A DNA stretch of 64,000 nucleotides from Struthidea cinerea (taxonomy: Eukaryota > Chordata > Aves > Passeriformes > Corcoracidae), in the NCBI GenBank assembly GCA_013397865.1, contig VZTI01001766.1, positions 1,992,907 through 2,056,906 on the forward strand, given 5' to 3'. Both the position numbers and the translations under genes were made by a program. Below are positions 1 through 13,500 of this stretch, one piece after another. Position 1 is the stretch's first letter; each line of letters opens with the position of its first letter. Below the pieces are notes generated by a model that saw nothing but the letters and a program-made list of their open reading frames with translations, ran no database searches and had not been told where the DNA came from.

Positions 1-115
1 GTGAGGGGCGGGCGGTGCCCGGGGACCCCGGCGCGTCTGCTCCACGGCCGGCTCCGGCCCGGGGCGGTCCGACGCTTGCCCTGCCGCCTGGTCCTTCGCG
101 GCCCTCATGCATCGC
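1..115. promoter_or_regulatory. CpG-island edge at window start
   Basis: The first ~115 bases are very GC-rich with many CpG dinucleotides, in contrast to the AT-rich sequence that follows. This looks like the right flank of a CpG-island promoter whose centre lies outside the window. In mammals the neighbours of UQCRC2 on this side are PDZD9 and MOSMO, so the island may serve one or both; that assignment is inference. The window opens with GTGAGG, which would also fit a splice donor of a plus-strand exon ending just before base 1. Confidence 0.5.
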
Positions 116-1260
116 GAGCCCCAGAGGTGTTTTGGAACCGAGAATGAGCCGCTTGGTCAGTACCAAGGGCTGGGGAACGATCACAGGTCTGTGTTCACCA
201 CAAAAGCTGCCTTCTCTTTCTCGAGTCACTGCTCTCTATCCCTTTGCAAGGTTGGGCATGAGGTGAAACTCCAGAGCTACTTCTGTAGCGCCGATGAGAA
301 CAGGGGAAGTGGAACGACTGAGGTTTGACGGCTGTGGAGCCCCTCAGAACCACTACACGGCATTGTGTCTGTGCTGTGTTTTTGGAAGAAAACCTAATTA
401 ATTGTGACTGGAAGTCTCACCCAAATACAGCCATTTTTGATGGCATGCTTTTCCATGGATTCAGCTATACAGAACTGTGGGCAATCTGTAGCCAATAAAT
501 GAACAATGCACCAAATGTGGGAAACCAGCCCGGTTTTGGCCACAATAGCTCTTGTGCCTTCGATACTGTCATTCTGCTATGGGAATGTTGAAGTAAATGA
601 GCCAAACAGTCCCCACATCTACAGGTACTTGGAAAATATCTAATCGCTTGCATAATTTTTTTCCGTCCAACAGTGAACACCCACCAGTTTTTTCCAGAGC
701 AGCACAACTGGTCTATACGGAACATACCAGGAAGCCAAGTGGGCGATTGTCTGTGCCGTTTATTTTTATGTAAGTATTCTATGTAGATGGCAGACTATAC
801 AAACAAAATGGAGATATCAGGAAAGTAATCTTAAAGTGTTCAACAGCAATCAGTAGGATTTGTTATTTGGAGGACAAGCCCTGTACTTACCTCCCATTGA
901 AATCGCCTATACTTGACGAATTTTCTTAAGGGTGGAGAAAAATATAAGGCTTTTGATGAAAAATAGCTGAAATTATTCCCCTTTAAACCAGAAAGAATTG
1001 GTGCATGGAAGAAATAGTGATTTGAAAAATCCATTTGCTACAGGCATGCAGCGTTTTCTTGAAGTCCTTAATAGCTGGAAACTCCTCTGTTCTGCTATTT
1101 TGTGCCCTGTTCCCTACCTTCCCTGAATGTATTGCCGTTAGTAGTGAATACTTAAGTAACAACACTATCGCTCCTTCTCTTGGCAAAAAGTGTGACTTTT
1201 TAAGAAATACGTTTCTAAGTAAAACTACTTTCAGTTTATTTATTTGCAGAAAGCAAGTTT

Positions 1261-1621
1261 ATGGAGTCTTTTGGCAGCAACTCAGCACACAATGCCTGTC
1301 TAAAGAAGTAACTAAGGATGAGAGGCTTAACTGTTTGGATACTTACGAATGGCGACAGCACCTGCTCAAATGTCTCCTTAAACCTTTTATTGAAGCATGA
1401 TATCACACTTTCAGCTAGTAAAGTTTTCCTCTCACTTTTCAAAGGGCAGTTGACAGCACTGGAAAACTACACTCAGCACACATAGATTGCAGCATTGATG
1501 GCAGATACTAGGATGGATGAACAAGGATTAGCTCTCACAATGGCACAGGATAGGCCTTATCTCAGGATAACAAGCCTTGTTGAAAAAAGCTCTGCAGCTA
1601 ATGATGGAAAGCTGAAACCAG
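1261..1621 (+). CDS. PDZD9: PDZD9-like N-terminal fragment (first half of a PDZ domain), two candidate exons
   Basis: Exon B (about 1512-1621) encodes a typical PDZ first half: a GLAL carboxylate-loop-like motif, then PYLRITSLVEKSSAANDGKLKP, ending at a GTAAAA donor in phase 1 exactly where a 'GD' pair would follow. This resembles human PDZD9 as I remember it (PYLQIT.., AANDGKLQPGD). Exon A (1250-1307, ATG at 1261) has a good acceptor and a GTAACT donor in phase 2. Joined to exon B at 1512 it reads through as ..CLKKMDEQGL. The exon B acceptor is weak, and an in-frame ATG at 1499 is an alternative start. The plus strand and position tail-to-tail with UQCRC2 match the mammalian arrangement. I could not find the second half of the PDZ domain or the C-terminal exons anywhere before UQCRC2, so the gene may be broken, diverged or spliced elsewhere. 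Confidence 0.5.
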
Positions 1622-4416
1622 GTAAAAAGAACCAATAGTGATATTAAAATTTAATAGCATTGAAAATATCCTTGTTCTGCATTTATGCTTTGAGCCTGTC
1701 TCTGATTTCTTTACACTTAGCAGATCAAAAGGAACTCAGTTTAAAATTACAGAGAAAAGAAACTAGCACAAACTGTATAAAGCTCAGTGCCAGCATTCCG
1801 CTGTGATGAAATGCCTGTGATCTTAAAATAGCTGATACGGTAACTGTTCCCTAATCAGATCAATATTTAAGTCTGTACATTGTTCTCCAGCAAAAACAGA
1901 TTTCCTGTTCACCAGCAGATTTTTCCAAAAAATATTTTGACTATTACCTTTATGTAGCAATTAAACTTCAATAATATAGTTCTTTATTCAGTGCATTATT
2001 GTTCAAGTAATTTCACTCTACAAGTAACACAAATCTTCCCAAGGCTTGAAATTAATTTGCCTTATTGTTTGCTTTTTATTTCTCTTTATTACCCAGAGTA
2101 GTTACAAAGTGGCAATGGACTAATCTCTGTGCTTTAACAATCCACACAGGTGTTCATTTGCTAAATGTTTTAAACTAAATGAACCATATCAGTACTAGCA
2201 GACTATTACCAGTTATTAAACGTTTCTTGTGGAACATCTGACACCTGTATTAAACTTGAAATTGAAAGCTCTGTAAATGTGAGTGCTTCACATGGGGCCC
2301 CAGCCCAATTACATTAAACTCATGAACTACAGTTTGGGGACGATACAGTGCTATGGTAATTCCCAGCATGAAATCGTCTCTAACATTGAAATCTATGAAG
2401 CAAAAACTGGAGCGTAATGAAGTAATTTAGAAATTTACTGGCTGTACAGTGAAAATGCATATCTTTAAATTAGAACAATTTTCCTAGCAGTGCCTTTATA
2501 GTTTGGGCAGTCCTTTCTTCAGAATTGCAAACGCCACAAAGAAATTTCTACTTGCTTGATGAAATAAAAACCATCGAGTTCTTAGCCTCTTCTTAGGAAA
2601 AAGGCCTTGCACTTTTGATCCGAGTATAAAAATCAGTGGAAAAATCTAGAGCATAAATTTGAACTTATTTTATTATTATTTTCTTAGGACATGATAGCTC
2701 ACTCATTCCCTGAAAAAAAATCCCTTTGATATACAAAAGTATATATATGAGACTGATTTGGTTGTTGGTTTGTTTGGGTATTTTTCCATCTATAATTAGA
2801 ATACTAATCATTGAATATTAAGAATATGCATCACTGAAACTAACTAGTTCTATTTGCAACAATTTGAAGAAGGCAAGCTCCAAAAGCATTTTCAATAAAG
2901 GCTACAAGGAGTCAAATTATTTACGGCATGGGATGTGTTTGATTTACTGCAGCAAGTACGGAAAGGTTGAAAGCGGGTTGAGGACTTTTAACAGTAAGAT
3001 GCACAAGGGCACTATTTGGGAGCTTTTCTTGCAGTGAATTAGATTTTATCTTTATGGACTTTTTTTCCCCCAGTTGATTGAGTATAATCTGTAAAGTTTC
3101 AAACGGGAACCTAAAAGAACAGTTTTATTACTGCTTGTAGCTTGAACGAGGTGGTGCCACTCTGCTGACTGTAAGAGGAGGTAGTATCAGAAGTAGTGGG
3201 AGGTACTAATATCTTAAAATCCTACAGTTACTCACCAAACTGGCACGGAGGCACGCATGTCCTATTCTCCATGCCAGCAAGAAGAAACAGAGCTGCACAG
3301 CGTGTGCATCTCCTCAAAATACCTTCAATGGTGCAAGAAGTTATCTCCATAAAAATCTTCAGTGGCTGCTTTCTGCTGGAATGCCTCAGCTCTTGCAGGC
3401 ACCTCCTGCTTAGCCCCTGGCCTCTCCTGACAGGGTCTTGCAAGGTGCCCATGTGTTGGTTGTTTTGACATTCCGCTTCCTGCCTGCTCTGTGAGCATAA
3501 ATTCTGGGTGGCAATAAAGCCCCTGAAGTCGAAGAGGCCACGTGCACTTGTAATGGCCACACATCAGGACAATTACAAGCAGCTGATGATACCAAGATGG
3601 AACTCTTGTTACAATCCTCTAAAAAGCTTATCTGTTTCTTAATCAGTTGAACTGCTGATAGTGACTAAAGATTAGGACTTTTAAAATTAATCAGGAGAAA
3701 AAGTGAGAGCCATGGCATACAGCTTTTAAGAATACATTTCTGTCAGTGCTAAGGGTGGTCCCTGCAGTAAGCAGAATTAGTTTAGGTGGGTTACAAGGCA
3801 GTTCCAAATTTTCCCAAGGCACAAAGTTTTAATAGAAATAAACCTTGGTGGTGGGGGAAGGAAGAGAAGTATTAAAATGAGATAATTAGGCTAGAACAGC
3901 AGAAAGGAAGCTCACACAGCTAGGGGCTTTCCAAGAGATTAAACCTTTAAGCTTACATTTTAATAAATCATTTGCTACTCTGAAGGAGTAGAAAAAGAAG
4001 AGCTGCAACTTAACTATTGGAGACCAATGGAAATGGTATACAAAGGACTATGGACAGTAGAATTAGTATAATACCAGAGGAGCTTCAGAACTAAAGAACT
4101 TGTCCTTAGAACAAATGTTTGAAAAAAAATGAAGATTCCACAAGTTTCTTCATTTAATTGATATAAGGATGGTAGAGACAATCTATCAAGAACTTTTCCT
4201 GAATATACAAGAATACATGGATAACTAGTGGTAATTACAGCATTTGTCTTCACTGCAGTGATAATTTTTTATATATTTATTTTTTTACACTGACCAAAAC
4301 TCACCTTGCTTTTGCACTGTAGTTTTAACCTCCAGTGTAGAGAGCCAGACCTATCAGCCTTTTATATACCATTTTCAGTAAAAAAAACTTCTACACAAAA
4401 TGTATGAACTCAGCAC
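1622..4416. other. AT-rich intergenic/intronic stretch, no supported gene
   Basis: About 2.8 kb of AT-rich DNA between the PDZD9-like exons and the UQCRC2 poly(A) signal. Short open frames on both strands at 3196-3564 show no recognisable domain and no convincing splice context. I looked for the remaining PDZD9 exons here. The only faint echo is IIPEEL encoded near 4068-4085, just before a stop, which is too short to call. Confidence 0.5.
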
Positions 4417-4422
4417 TTTATT
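4417..4422 (-). terminator. UQCRC2 polyadenylation signal
   Basis: TTTATT on the plus strand reads AATAAA on the minus strand, 140 bases beyond the UQCRC2 stop codon. It is the first canonical signal downstream and implies a 3' UTR of roughly 160 bases. Confidence 0.6.
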
Positions 4423-4561
4423 TGATGAGTGCAAGCCCACAATTACTCCAGATTAATTTTCTGAAAGAACTGAATTCATAAATAACAAGTTAGTAGTAAT
4501 TCATTTAGAACATAGGTGACTTAGAGCTCAGGTCCATCTTGAATCAAATCCATCCCAGTTT

Positions 4562-7500
4562 TTACAACTCATCAAGAAAAGGAGTATTTCCCAAATTCCC
4601 AGTAGCTGCCATTGATTTCTTCCCACTGATGAACTTCTTTGCAGCCTGAAAATAAATCAGGGAAGTGGATATGAGGAAATATTCACTACAACGGAGTTGA
4701 CGCTACTCATAGCATCAGCTTCAAGTTACTAAAACAAAGAACAAATCCTGGCACTACTATAATATACAATCATGTAAACAATCCTCCTTTTGCTGTATAA
4801 ACCTAATTGCTTCTAATGCAGCTGCTCATTACTTTGTAATCTAAACAGAAATGGCAGATTGACAGTTGGATATAAAAGGCGTAAACTCTAAAAATGGTTA
4901 TTCCTGAAATAATTATTACACCATAAAATACAGTGTATCTCATTACTACTAAAGCTGTTGCTAGTTGCTGCTGCAATACAAATACGCAACGACTGTGAAA
5001 AAACAAATTTTATATCTCAGAATTTCTCTTTATGATGGATTTTTAGAAATCTGCTTCACGTATAAGCAACAAGGTAATATGCAGTAGCAACAAAGTTACA
5101 TCAATTTATCACTGAAACCCAAATTGTTTTATTAAACACACCCATTATTCCAGACTCAGGAAACCTAAAAACCTTGACACAGAATCACCTGCACTAGAAA
5201 TAATATGAAGTTTTCCATGAATATTAGTTGGCAGTTTTGGTAAATTTAAGTGAAGAAGATGAGAATTTTACATAATTCCCAGCTACACTAGTTTTACAGT
5301 GTATTGGATTAAAGAGTCTTCTGCTAATAAAGTAAGTGAAGACATCAAAAGATACCCAGCTGGGATTTGTAAATGAGCTGCCTTTTCTATTTTTAAAGAT
5401 AGTATATGTGTGTGTTTATAAACACACAGAAATGAGCACCAGTTTTCCATAAAAAAAACCTGACACAGTGATTAAGGAACACCTGTAGATGCTGACACAT
5501 ACTTACATTCACAACATCGGCAGTGGCTACAGAGTCGATTTTTTGAGCAGCAGCAGAGGGGGACGTGTGTGTGCCAGAAACCAGGGACTCAGAGCCAATT
5601 TCATTCAGTAACCCTTTTGAGGTCTCCACTGACATCAAATAGTTGGCTTTCAGCTGATTTCTGCCACCAAACAAAGCATCAAGAATAAGCAAGCTTGTAA
5701 ATGCTGCTATTACCTTCCCCACCACCCCATAAATACAATGAGGTTTTGGTCCTTTTAAACTCTCAAGACTCCATTTTGAAAGGTTTCCCTTTCCTCACAG
5801 GGAAGGATTCCGTGATTAGGAAAGAGGCACCACGAACAGACCAAGCATAAAATGACAGGTACTTGAACATCTACTGTCTCCCCACACAGTCAGAAGATCT
5901 CTAGCTCAGGATTTGTTTCTGTCTGAAGTAATTAATGCAGTCAGACAAACTATCAAGTTTAAACCTAATTTTCTCGTCAAAAACAGATGGATGCAGAGCA
6001 ATTTTTTCCTAAGTGATAAAGAAGCAGTCAATGTAAATGGTCGCGCTCCTCCTGTAATAGTTCCATGTTTTGTTAAAAGACAGTGAGTTTATGTTTTTTT
6101 TTCTTGCAGAATCACTGTTACATACGAAAACCTAATTTTTATAAGCCAGTCCTTCTATTCTGAAGACAAAAAGATAGAAAACAATTTATTCCAATAGCGC
6201 ATTATTAAGTAGCTTGGTGTTTCTGATTGAATTGCCAGACTCTGCAAATAGAACTGATTGGGTTTGGGGTTTTCTTTTTCAATAAAGGAAAAAGAGGAAC
6301 ATAGGAAAAAAAAAAAAAAAAAGACAAATAGCCACAGCAGCACTGTGTGTAACTCCCTAATACTAGGCAGCTTTGTTTAAAAAATAAAAAGAACAAAACA
6401 AAACAAAAAACCACAAAACCCACAACACACAAAACAAACAATGCCCAGTATAAAAGTCCAGAATCCGCCATTTAGCTACTAGTTACAATTATGCCTAGGC
6501 TATCTTATTTTGTGTAATTATGCTTTACGTGGAGGCTTTGTAAGTATTTTATACATGCACAGACGATATTTTCCTTTTGCTACTTGAGTCTGTACTATCT
6601 TGTTGTATTGCACAACTGCAGTTTTAAAAGCTCAGTGCAGTTTAACACCACTTGGAGACCCCCTCCCCCAAATATTCCTAGGGGCATGTATTTCAAACAC
6701 TTGGTGTAACATCACTAATTCAGTGCTTTACACTTGCAGCCCCTCATTACTCTTTTTCTTTGAAGATGGCACAGATTGCTTATTATAATTGTTTTGGGAA
6801 TTGCTCAGTGTAACTGTAAAGGGAATAACTTAAATAATGCAATTTAGGATTCTAATTCAAATACATCTTAATACTACAGAGTATGATTAAAACGACAGCA
6901 TCTGCTGACACTTGCTAATTTCTTACATTGAAACAGTCTTCAGAAAATATTAACACTTCTCTAACAAGTTTTTATTAGGAAATAACACTACTGGAGAATC
7001 AGTACAGCTTTGGAAAAGAATATCGGCAGGGGCTCAGTTTTAATGCAGTACTGGGAGCAGTTCCCCATGGAAATAATTACAGGATAAGCTCTGCTATGCA
7101 GAATAGTCTGAGTGTTTGACAAGTAGGTGCATGTTAAGGAACTTCTCTTTACAGCACACGAGAGTTCTTTACACACTTACTTTGCTGTTGTGACATCGGC
7201 ATCAGTGACGCCGCCCTGAGCAACTGCCTTTACCTGGTTCAAAGCAGCTTTAATGACCTGAGGAAAAATAAATCATTTAAGATTTCTTCCCACATTAAAT
7301 TTCAACATGTTATTTCTTCTATCTGACATCTTGGAAACTTCAAGGGAAGAGCAGCTGACAACATGATGATTATCTGTCTGAACACGATTCTGAGCAGTTT
7401 TATAAAAAAGCTAAAACCAGTGTAATGAATGCCTAAAAATGCACAAAAACCAGTGTGGATTTTAACTGCACCACAGCATTACTTTATATGGTCTCACCAT

Positions 7501-10500
7501 TTTTCATGAAAGCGTTCAGTTCTGCCAGCTTCAAGAGACAGCATGTTCTTCATCATATACTTAGGCTTACAAATGTAAATCAGCAATTACAGTCAGCAAT
7601 TCAAGGCATTTTACTAACTCCAGTTCATATTATGTATCTGTCCTTCCCACAAAGCAAGCCTCATTCCCAGCTTACAGAGCTAAGTCATAACTGAACATGC
7701 AGCATTCCTATACAGGAAATCAGATGAATTTCCTTTTTTTTTTTTTTTAAGATGAATCGGTCACTATCTCAAATCAAAACACTACTTTGAAGGTCATGTT
7801 GTTAATACTTAAATTCTAATCAGCAACTCACCTCCCCAGCATTTGGAGCCTGGGATATGGTATAAATCCCAAAGAGCCCAGAATCAGAGAAATTAACATT
7901 AAATGCGGAAACCTGCAAAACAAACATTATCATCAACTGTTTCAAATATCAGAGTAATTCAGCATCAAGCATAGGAAAATAATTACTATTAGGATCTAAA
8001 ATAGTGTAATTCAAGAAGCTAAACTCCATCTGTGCTGAGGAAAGATCAGACTTCTGGAAGCCCTTCACTGATACACTGTAAATGAGTGCAAGAACAAACT
8101 AAGATTCTAGCAGAAGGTAGTAATCTCTCAAAGATAATAAATGTTTTACTTAAAACTCAGAAAACAGGAATCCTTTGAACTTACATCAAATGGCTGGCTG
8201 GTTGCTTTAGCAACACCCTGGGTCAATTTGCTGGTAACGCTGCTTCCCCTCTTGACAAGGGGCCCAGCACCTAAAACATACTGAAGCACACTGAAGGCAT
8301 TTGCTTCTGCGCTCCCAACAACAGCTCCTTCTGTTACAATGGCAGCATGGACAAGGCTATCACCGGTCTGTTTCCTGATTTCTCCTAGACATACAACAGA
8401 ATAAAAGGTAATACAGTGTTGAATTAGAAACTACTGTACATTCAGAGGCATGCAAAAGAAATATTTCCATTTAACGAGAGAGAAGTCAGGGCCTGAAGTT
8501 ACTGCATGTCCACTCAGGAAGGCAGCATGAGGCTGCAGGTAATTTTAAAAGGTCCTTTACATTCAAAATTTTTCTTGCTAACACAAAACCCAGTACCTTA
8601 CTATACCTTATTTGAACCTGACCCTAAACCATACAGAATATGGGATGATAAAACTCCACATAACAAATACCGAGAAAAACAGTGTACCTTCTGTTCATAA
8701 TATTTATGTTGGCTTATAGAAACGGAAGTTATTCCAGTCAAATATTAAATGTTGGAAAATTTCTTTTTCCCCTTCATGTCTTTACAGAGATATCTGATAC
8801 TCCAACTAAACAACAGCTGTTGGTAATGGTACAAGACACTGCTCTGAAAGAGCTCAGCCTTGTTTTAACTTACCACATTTAACACATCTTCCCTAAATAG
8901 AAATCCTACCTCCACTTCCTGATAGCCCTTAATCTACTCTTCCAGGAATCTTACCAAAACTGCCAAGAGAAACCATATGCTAGCTTGTTTTTCACTTTAT
9001 AGAAAAAATGATGTCGCAGGTACAACTTTGTTGAAGAGCTGGGTTCAGCTTGATCCCACAACTTTCAGTGGTGGAAACTTCTGCTTATTGGAACAGGATA
9101 TGCATCTGAACTGTCACTTCCAACGCCCAGCATTTAGTGCAGCTGTATAGTTTTCAGTTGTAACTTTGAATACTACTACATTTAAAAACAGAGAATCAGT
9201 CACTCAGAATAGATACAAGAAACATCCTTACCCCCTCTATAAACAGCCTTTGCACCAGGAGCACCAGCTCCACTTCGGATATTTAGGAATTGCTCTGCAA
9301 CTTGCTTTAAGGTAGAGTGCTTTATGCCTGCAATACAACAGTTACTCTGAATAATGCACTGACATTTAAAAGCTACAGCAGTTAAATAAAAGTGTTGGAA
9401 GCCTATGGTAACATTTTACTTCTACAGAGAACTCAGATTTCTCCAGCAGTTTTCCCACATGACCTACAGTATTCATTCAGGAACATACATACCTATTCCT
9501 ACGAGAGCCATTCTTGAACTTGTGAAATTGTTCTGTACAAAGTGGTGAAGCTGTAACAGTAAATTCATATTTTAGGGGTTTTTGTTTAAAGAACAAAAAT
9601 CATGTGTGTTTCTGACATAGCCCCTTACACTTCTTAAAGCAAATTCCAAAGGTTCCAGAAGGAATTGTCTATAGAATGTCATTTTATTGCATTCCCCAGT
9701 GACAACTACAAAACCCTTTTATACAAGAACACCTGCATTTCACTGACAGCCTTACTGTCAACAGAAAGCCATTGACATTAACCATCTGAATGTGAACATG
9801 AGTTCTGTCCCCAGTACTAAAAGCTGCACGGAAATAAAATATTTTAACACCAGATCAATAAGGTAGTAAGTACTGACTGTATATATACTAAATTAATTTT
9901 CTCTCACAAGTGCCACCATCCATTCCTGACAAAAAATGGAAACAGATATATAACACAATAAAAATAACCCTACCTGCTCAGAAGTAATTTTTCCAACTCT
10001 GTAGTCTGGACAATACAAGGGGTTTGCCAGAGCATTTTTATAAGCTGCAGCATGCAAGTTTTCCAGCACCCCTGAGAGGAACGAAGTTTCAGATGATTAA
10101 CATAAGAGCCACATGTAATGAAGATTATGAATGAAACCAAATGGAGGAGAGCTGTGGTCCACTTTAAGGACCATAAGATCTGCAAAAGCAGATCTGGAAT
10201 AATCCAATTCGTATGGAAGTTTCATCCAAACCCTTGGGCTGGAGCAATCTGGCCTGAGGCCTTCTATTCTTCTGTAACTTATTAGAAAGAAACCAAAATA
10301 AACTAGTGACTTGTGTATGCTCAACATTTTTTGGCTTCAACAGCAAGCTATAAATGCAACCAGTGTTTGGAAGAAGGGGAGCAGCAGAAAACAAAACCAC
10401 ACCCCAATATCCTTTTAATTAGTTTCATAATCATCTTCACTGTAGGCATCCCTTGTTCTTGAGAAAGAACAGGCTCTCTAGAATACTATTTGTAGCTTTG

Positions 10501-13500
10501 TGAGGTGTCTCATCTATCTCCCTACTCAGATGAAGGATGCTAGTGTCTTCAATTCCCTTCTCATTACTTTTTTTTGCATTCCAACAGCATTCTAGTAATT
10601 CCTGTTTGATATTCTCCTTGTATTTGTTCATAGTTTTTCCTCCTTTCTTCATAGTTCTGTTTCTGAACTGTAACTGAAAATACTGCATTACTATGAAAAC
10701 CATCCTGCAGTTGATGTAAGTTAAAGAAAAAAAAGATTGTGAATAATTTAAAAAAATAGCAGCACTGTCACCTTCAATGGGTTACAAAGGTAAACATGCT
10801 TCAGAGTGGTACAAATTATGTGTATTGTGTAGAACTACCTGGGTGATCTTGCATGATGAGAGTTAGTAACACAAGATATACTGGATCAGGCTTGATCTGA
10901 CTGAGGCTTTGTGTTGTGTTTCCTCTTTGTTTTTCCATAAACACAGAAATCTAAATTTACAATCCTAAAGCTGGAACCCATTTACAGTGTGATGAAAATA
11001 CATATTGTTTTTATACCAAAATAACCATACAAATTCAACAAATCTTTTGTAGGAGACTGTTTTCACACCAATGAGTAATACCTAAATAAGGTTTTCAGAA
11101 CACAAGCTTCTGCAAATACATTGTCAACAACAGTCATGACTTGCACATTCTTTGGTTGTACTCAAAGAAGAACTAAAAATGTAAAATGGAAGCTGTCAAG
11201 GAGAATGGTGTAAGCTGTCTTCAGCATGTTACTCGCTGAATGTTATCACAGGCTGGAAAAACCTGTGTATTAAAAAAAGTTCCAGAACAACAGAAAGACC
11301 ATACCTGAAAAATTAAATGGTCATGTGACAGAGCAAAAGGGAAACTATTTTTTCCACTTCTTTTCATTTTGAAGGAACTCCCTGCAGAGCCAATACCGTG
11401 GATCAGAAAACACACTCACCAACTTGGGGATTCTGAAATGCAATTGCTTTATCAACTTTTAATTTTGGCTGAAGATCAGCTACTTCCCACGGTCTGAACT
11501 CTGGTGCTGTGGTGACATTCAGAAGATACTCCATGACGGTATCACTAGATAAAAAACATTACAAAGGCATTACACACAAGTAACGTGTACTTCTTCTGCA
11601 GTTGAAAGCAGTTCAAACTAATCTGTAAGCAACGCATTAACAACACAAGGCATCGCTCCAGCCAGAGCAGTTATTAGCACTGCTGTACAAAGTAGGATAA
11701 TTCAATTCTGTAGCATTTGTATGCTCAGTAACATGACACAGGAGTTGAATATTAATATAGTAATTTACCGATTTATTACAAAAGAATGAGAATAGATATT
11801 CCTCCCACCCTGTAAAATGACAGGTCTTCACTACCAAGCAGTTTGTAAAGAAGGCAGTAATTCCCATTATAGCCCATCCAGATACCTACACATAGTCTCG
11901 CAGACATTCAACAGAGTAAGCCATTTTCTCTCTTGTTGCATGCACACTACATGAGAAAAAAACCAAAATCCATTTCAGCAAAGAACACAGAAGTGAATTT
12001 TCACACATACTGCCCATTGATCAAAGTCATCAGCAAGATACAGACTGGAATAACTACTTAACATTAGATCTGTTTGGGATGACTGTTTAAAGAAGTGATA
12101 CACACACAGTAGAAACACGCATAATTAAAACTCACATCTTCAGTATTCAAGTAATAACAAGTGTCTTGTGACCATCAGAATTTAAGATACCACAATAATT
12201 CAAGGTAAAACAGCAAATAAGGCTGAATAGCAAAACTTGAAGAAACATGTGTGTATGTATTAAATAAAGCAATTTAGAAATTACTCTCTTTGGGTAGAAA
12301 AGACAGTTATCATGTCCTTTTACTTCAACATATTTATTATTGACAGGACCAGAAAAGGGTAGAGTCTCAAGTCATAAAACACTATTTCTAACCAAATTCT
12401 AGATAAAAAGATCTTACTGGATGATTTGAAGATACACTGGAAGAAAGCAGGCACAGTGAGATCCCTCTTCTATTTCTCTTACTATTGTTTTCTAGGCTAA
12501 AAACCCTCAAATCACAAAAGCCAACTACTGTCTGTACTGTTCCCAAGGTTGCAGTATGAGTAGTATCTATTCACAAAAGATGAAGAAAAACAATCTACTG
12601 ACTTTAGGAAGTTTATTCTCAAAATCTGAAAAGGCAGAAAAAAAATTAGGCTTTCTAAACAAATTATATTTCTTCCATGTGCACAATATTTATATTTTAT
12701 TTATTGAAAAGTGTTTTTAAAATACAAATCACGAGTGCACCCCTGAAGCTTAACAGAACAAAAGGCACAAGATGTTCCTTGACAACATTCAGTATTCAAG
12801 TACCACTTCCTCGCTGAGCTTACCCACCTACACATTGTTGTGCTTATTGTCTTATGTTTCCTTTAGTCACAGAGCTCATTTGCCTCTCACCAACACAGAT
12901 TATCTTTCTATGTGGTTACCAACCTCAGGCTGCCCCCAACAGCTTCAATGCCGCGAGTGATCCGGAAAGAGGAAGCTCCTTTAGTAGTCTATTAAAACAA
13001 ACATAAAAAATAGGCAACTTACAATTCTAGCTGTTTAAAAAACAGATTTTGTGTTGATGGCAGCAATAAGAAAAACTACTCAGAAATATTCCCCACATGC
13101 ACAAAATTGAGTTTGTATCAGCCACCTCACTAATTTTTACTGCAGCTTAAATAAAATGAGTTATTGTGCATAACTGAATATAGATATACTACATATATTT
13201 AGTTTAAGACACCAGAAGAGAGCATAATTATAAATAAGTATTACTTCCCATCTTCCAGTAACATTTCTCCTGCACTGAACCACATAACCAAGTACCACAG
13301 TACATTGTTCTCCACTTTGTAAGACCTCTTACATTAAATTTTACCATACCAGTTATTTTTGCAGTAATAAATCTTTGACCATTTCACCTACTGTCAACAT
13401 AATAACAAAGGCAATAAACACCTACCAAATTAGATGCAAGACGAAGCAGGTGAGCAGTTCCCAGGTTACTGGTGGTTTCATATCTGCTGCCTGTTTTGAT

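Noticed and set aside
2926..2990. Possible PDZD9 continuation (frame reading DVFDLLQQVRKG)
   Set aside because: No splice acceptor before it, a stop follows at once, and it lacks the second-half PDZ residues.
3196..3564. Overlapping plus and minus open frames of 90-110 codons
   Set aside because: No recognisable domain, no clear splice sites, and the two strands merely mirror a GC-richer patch.
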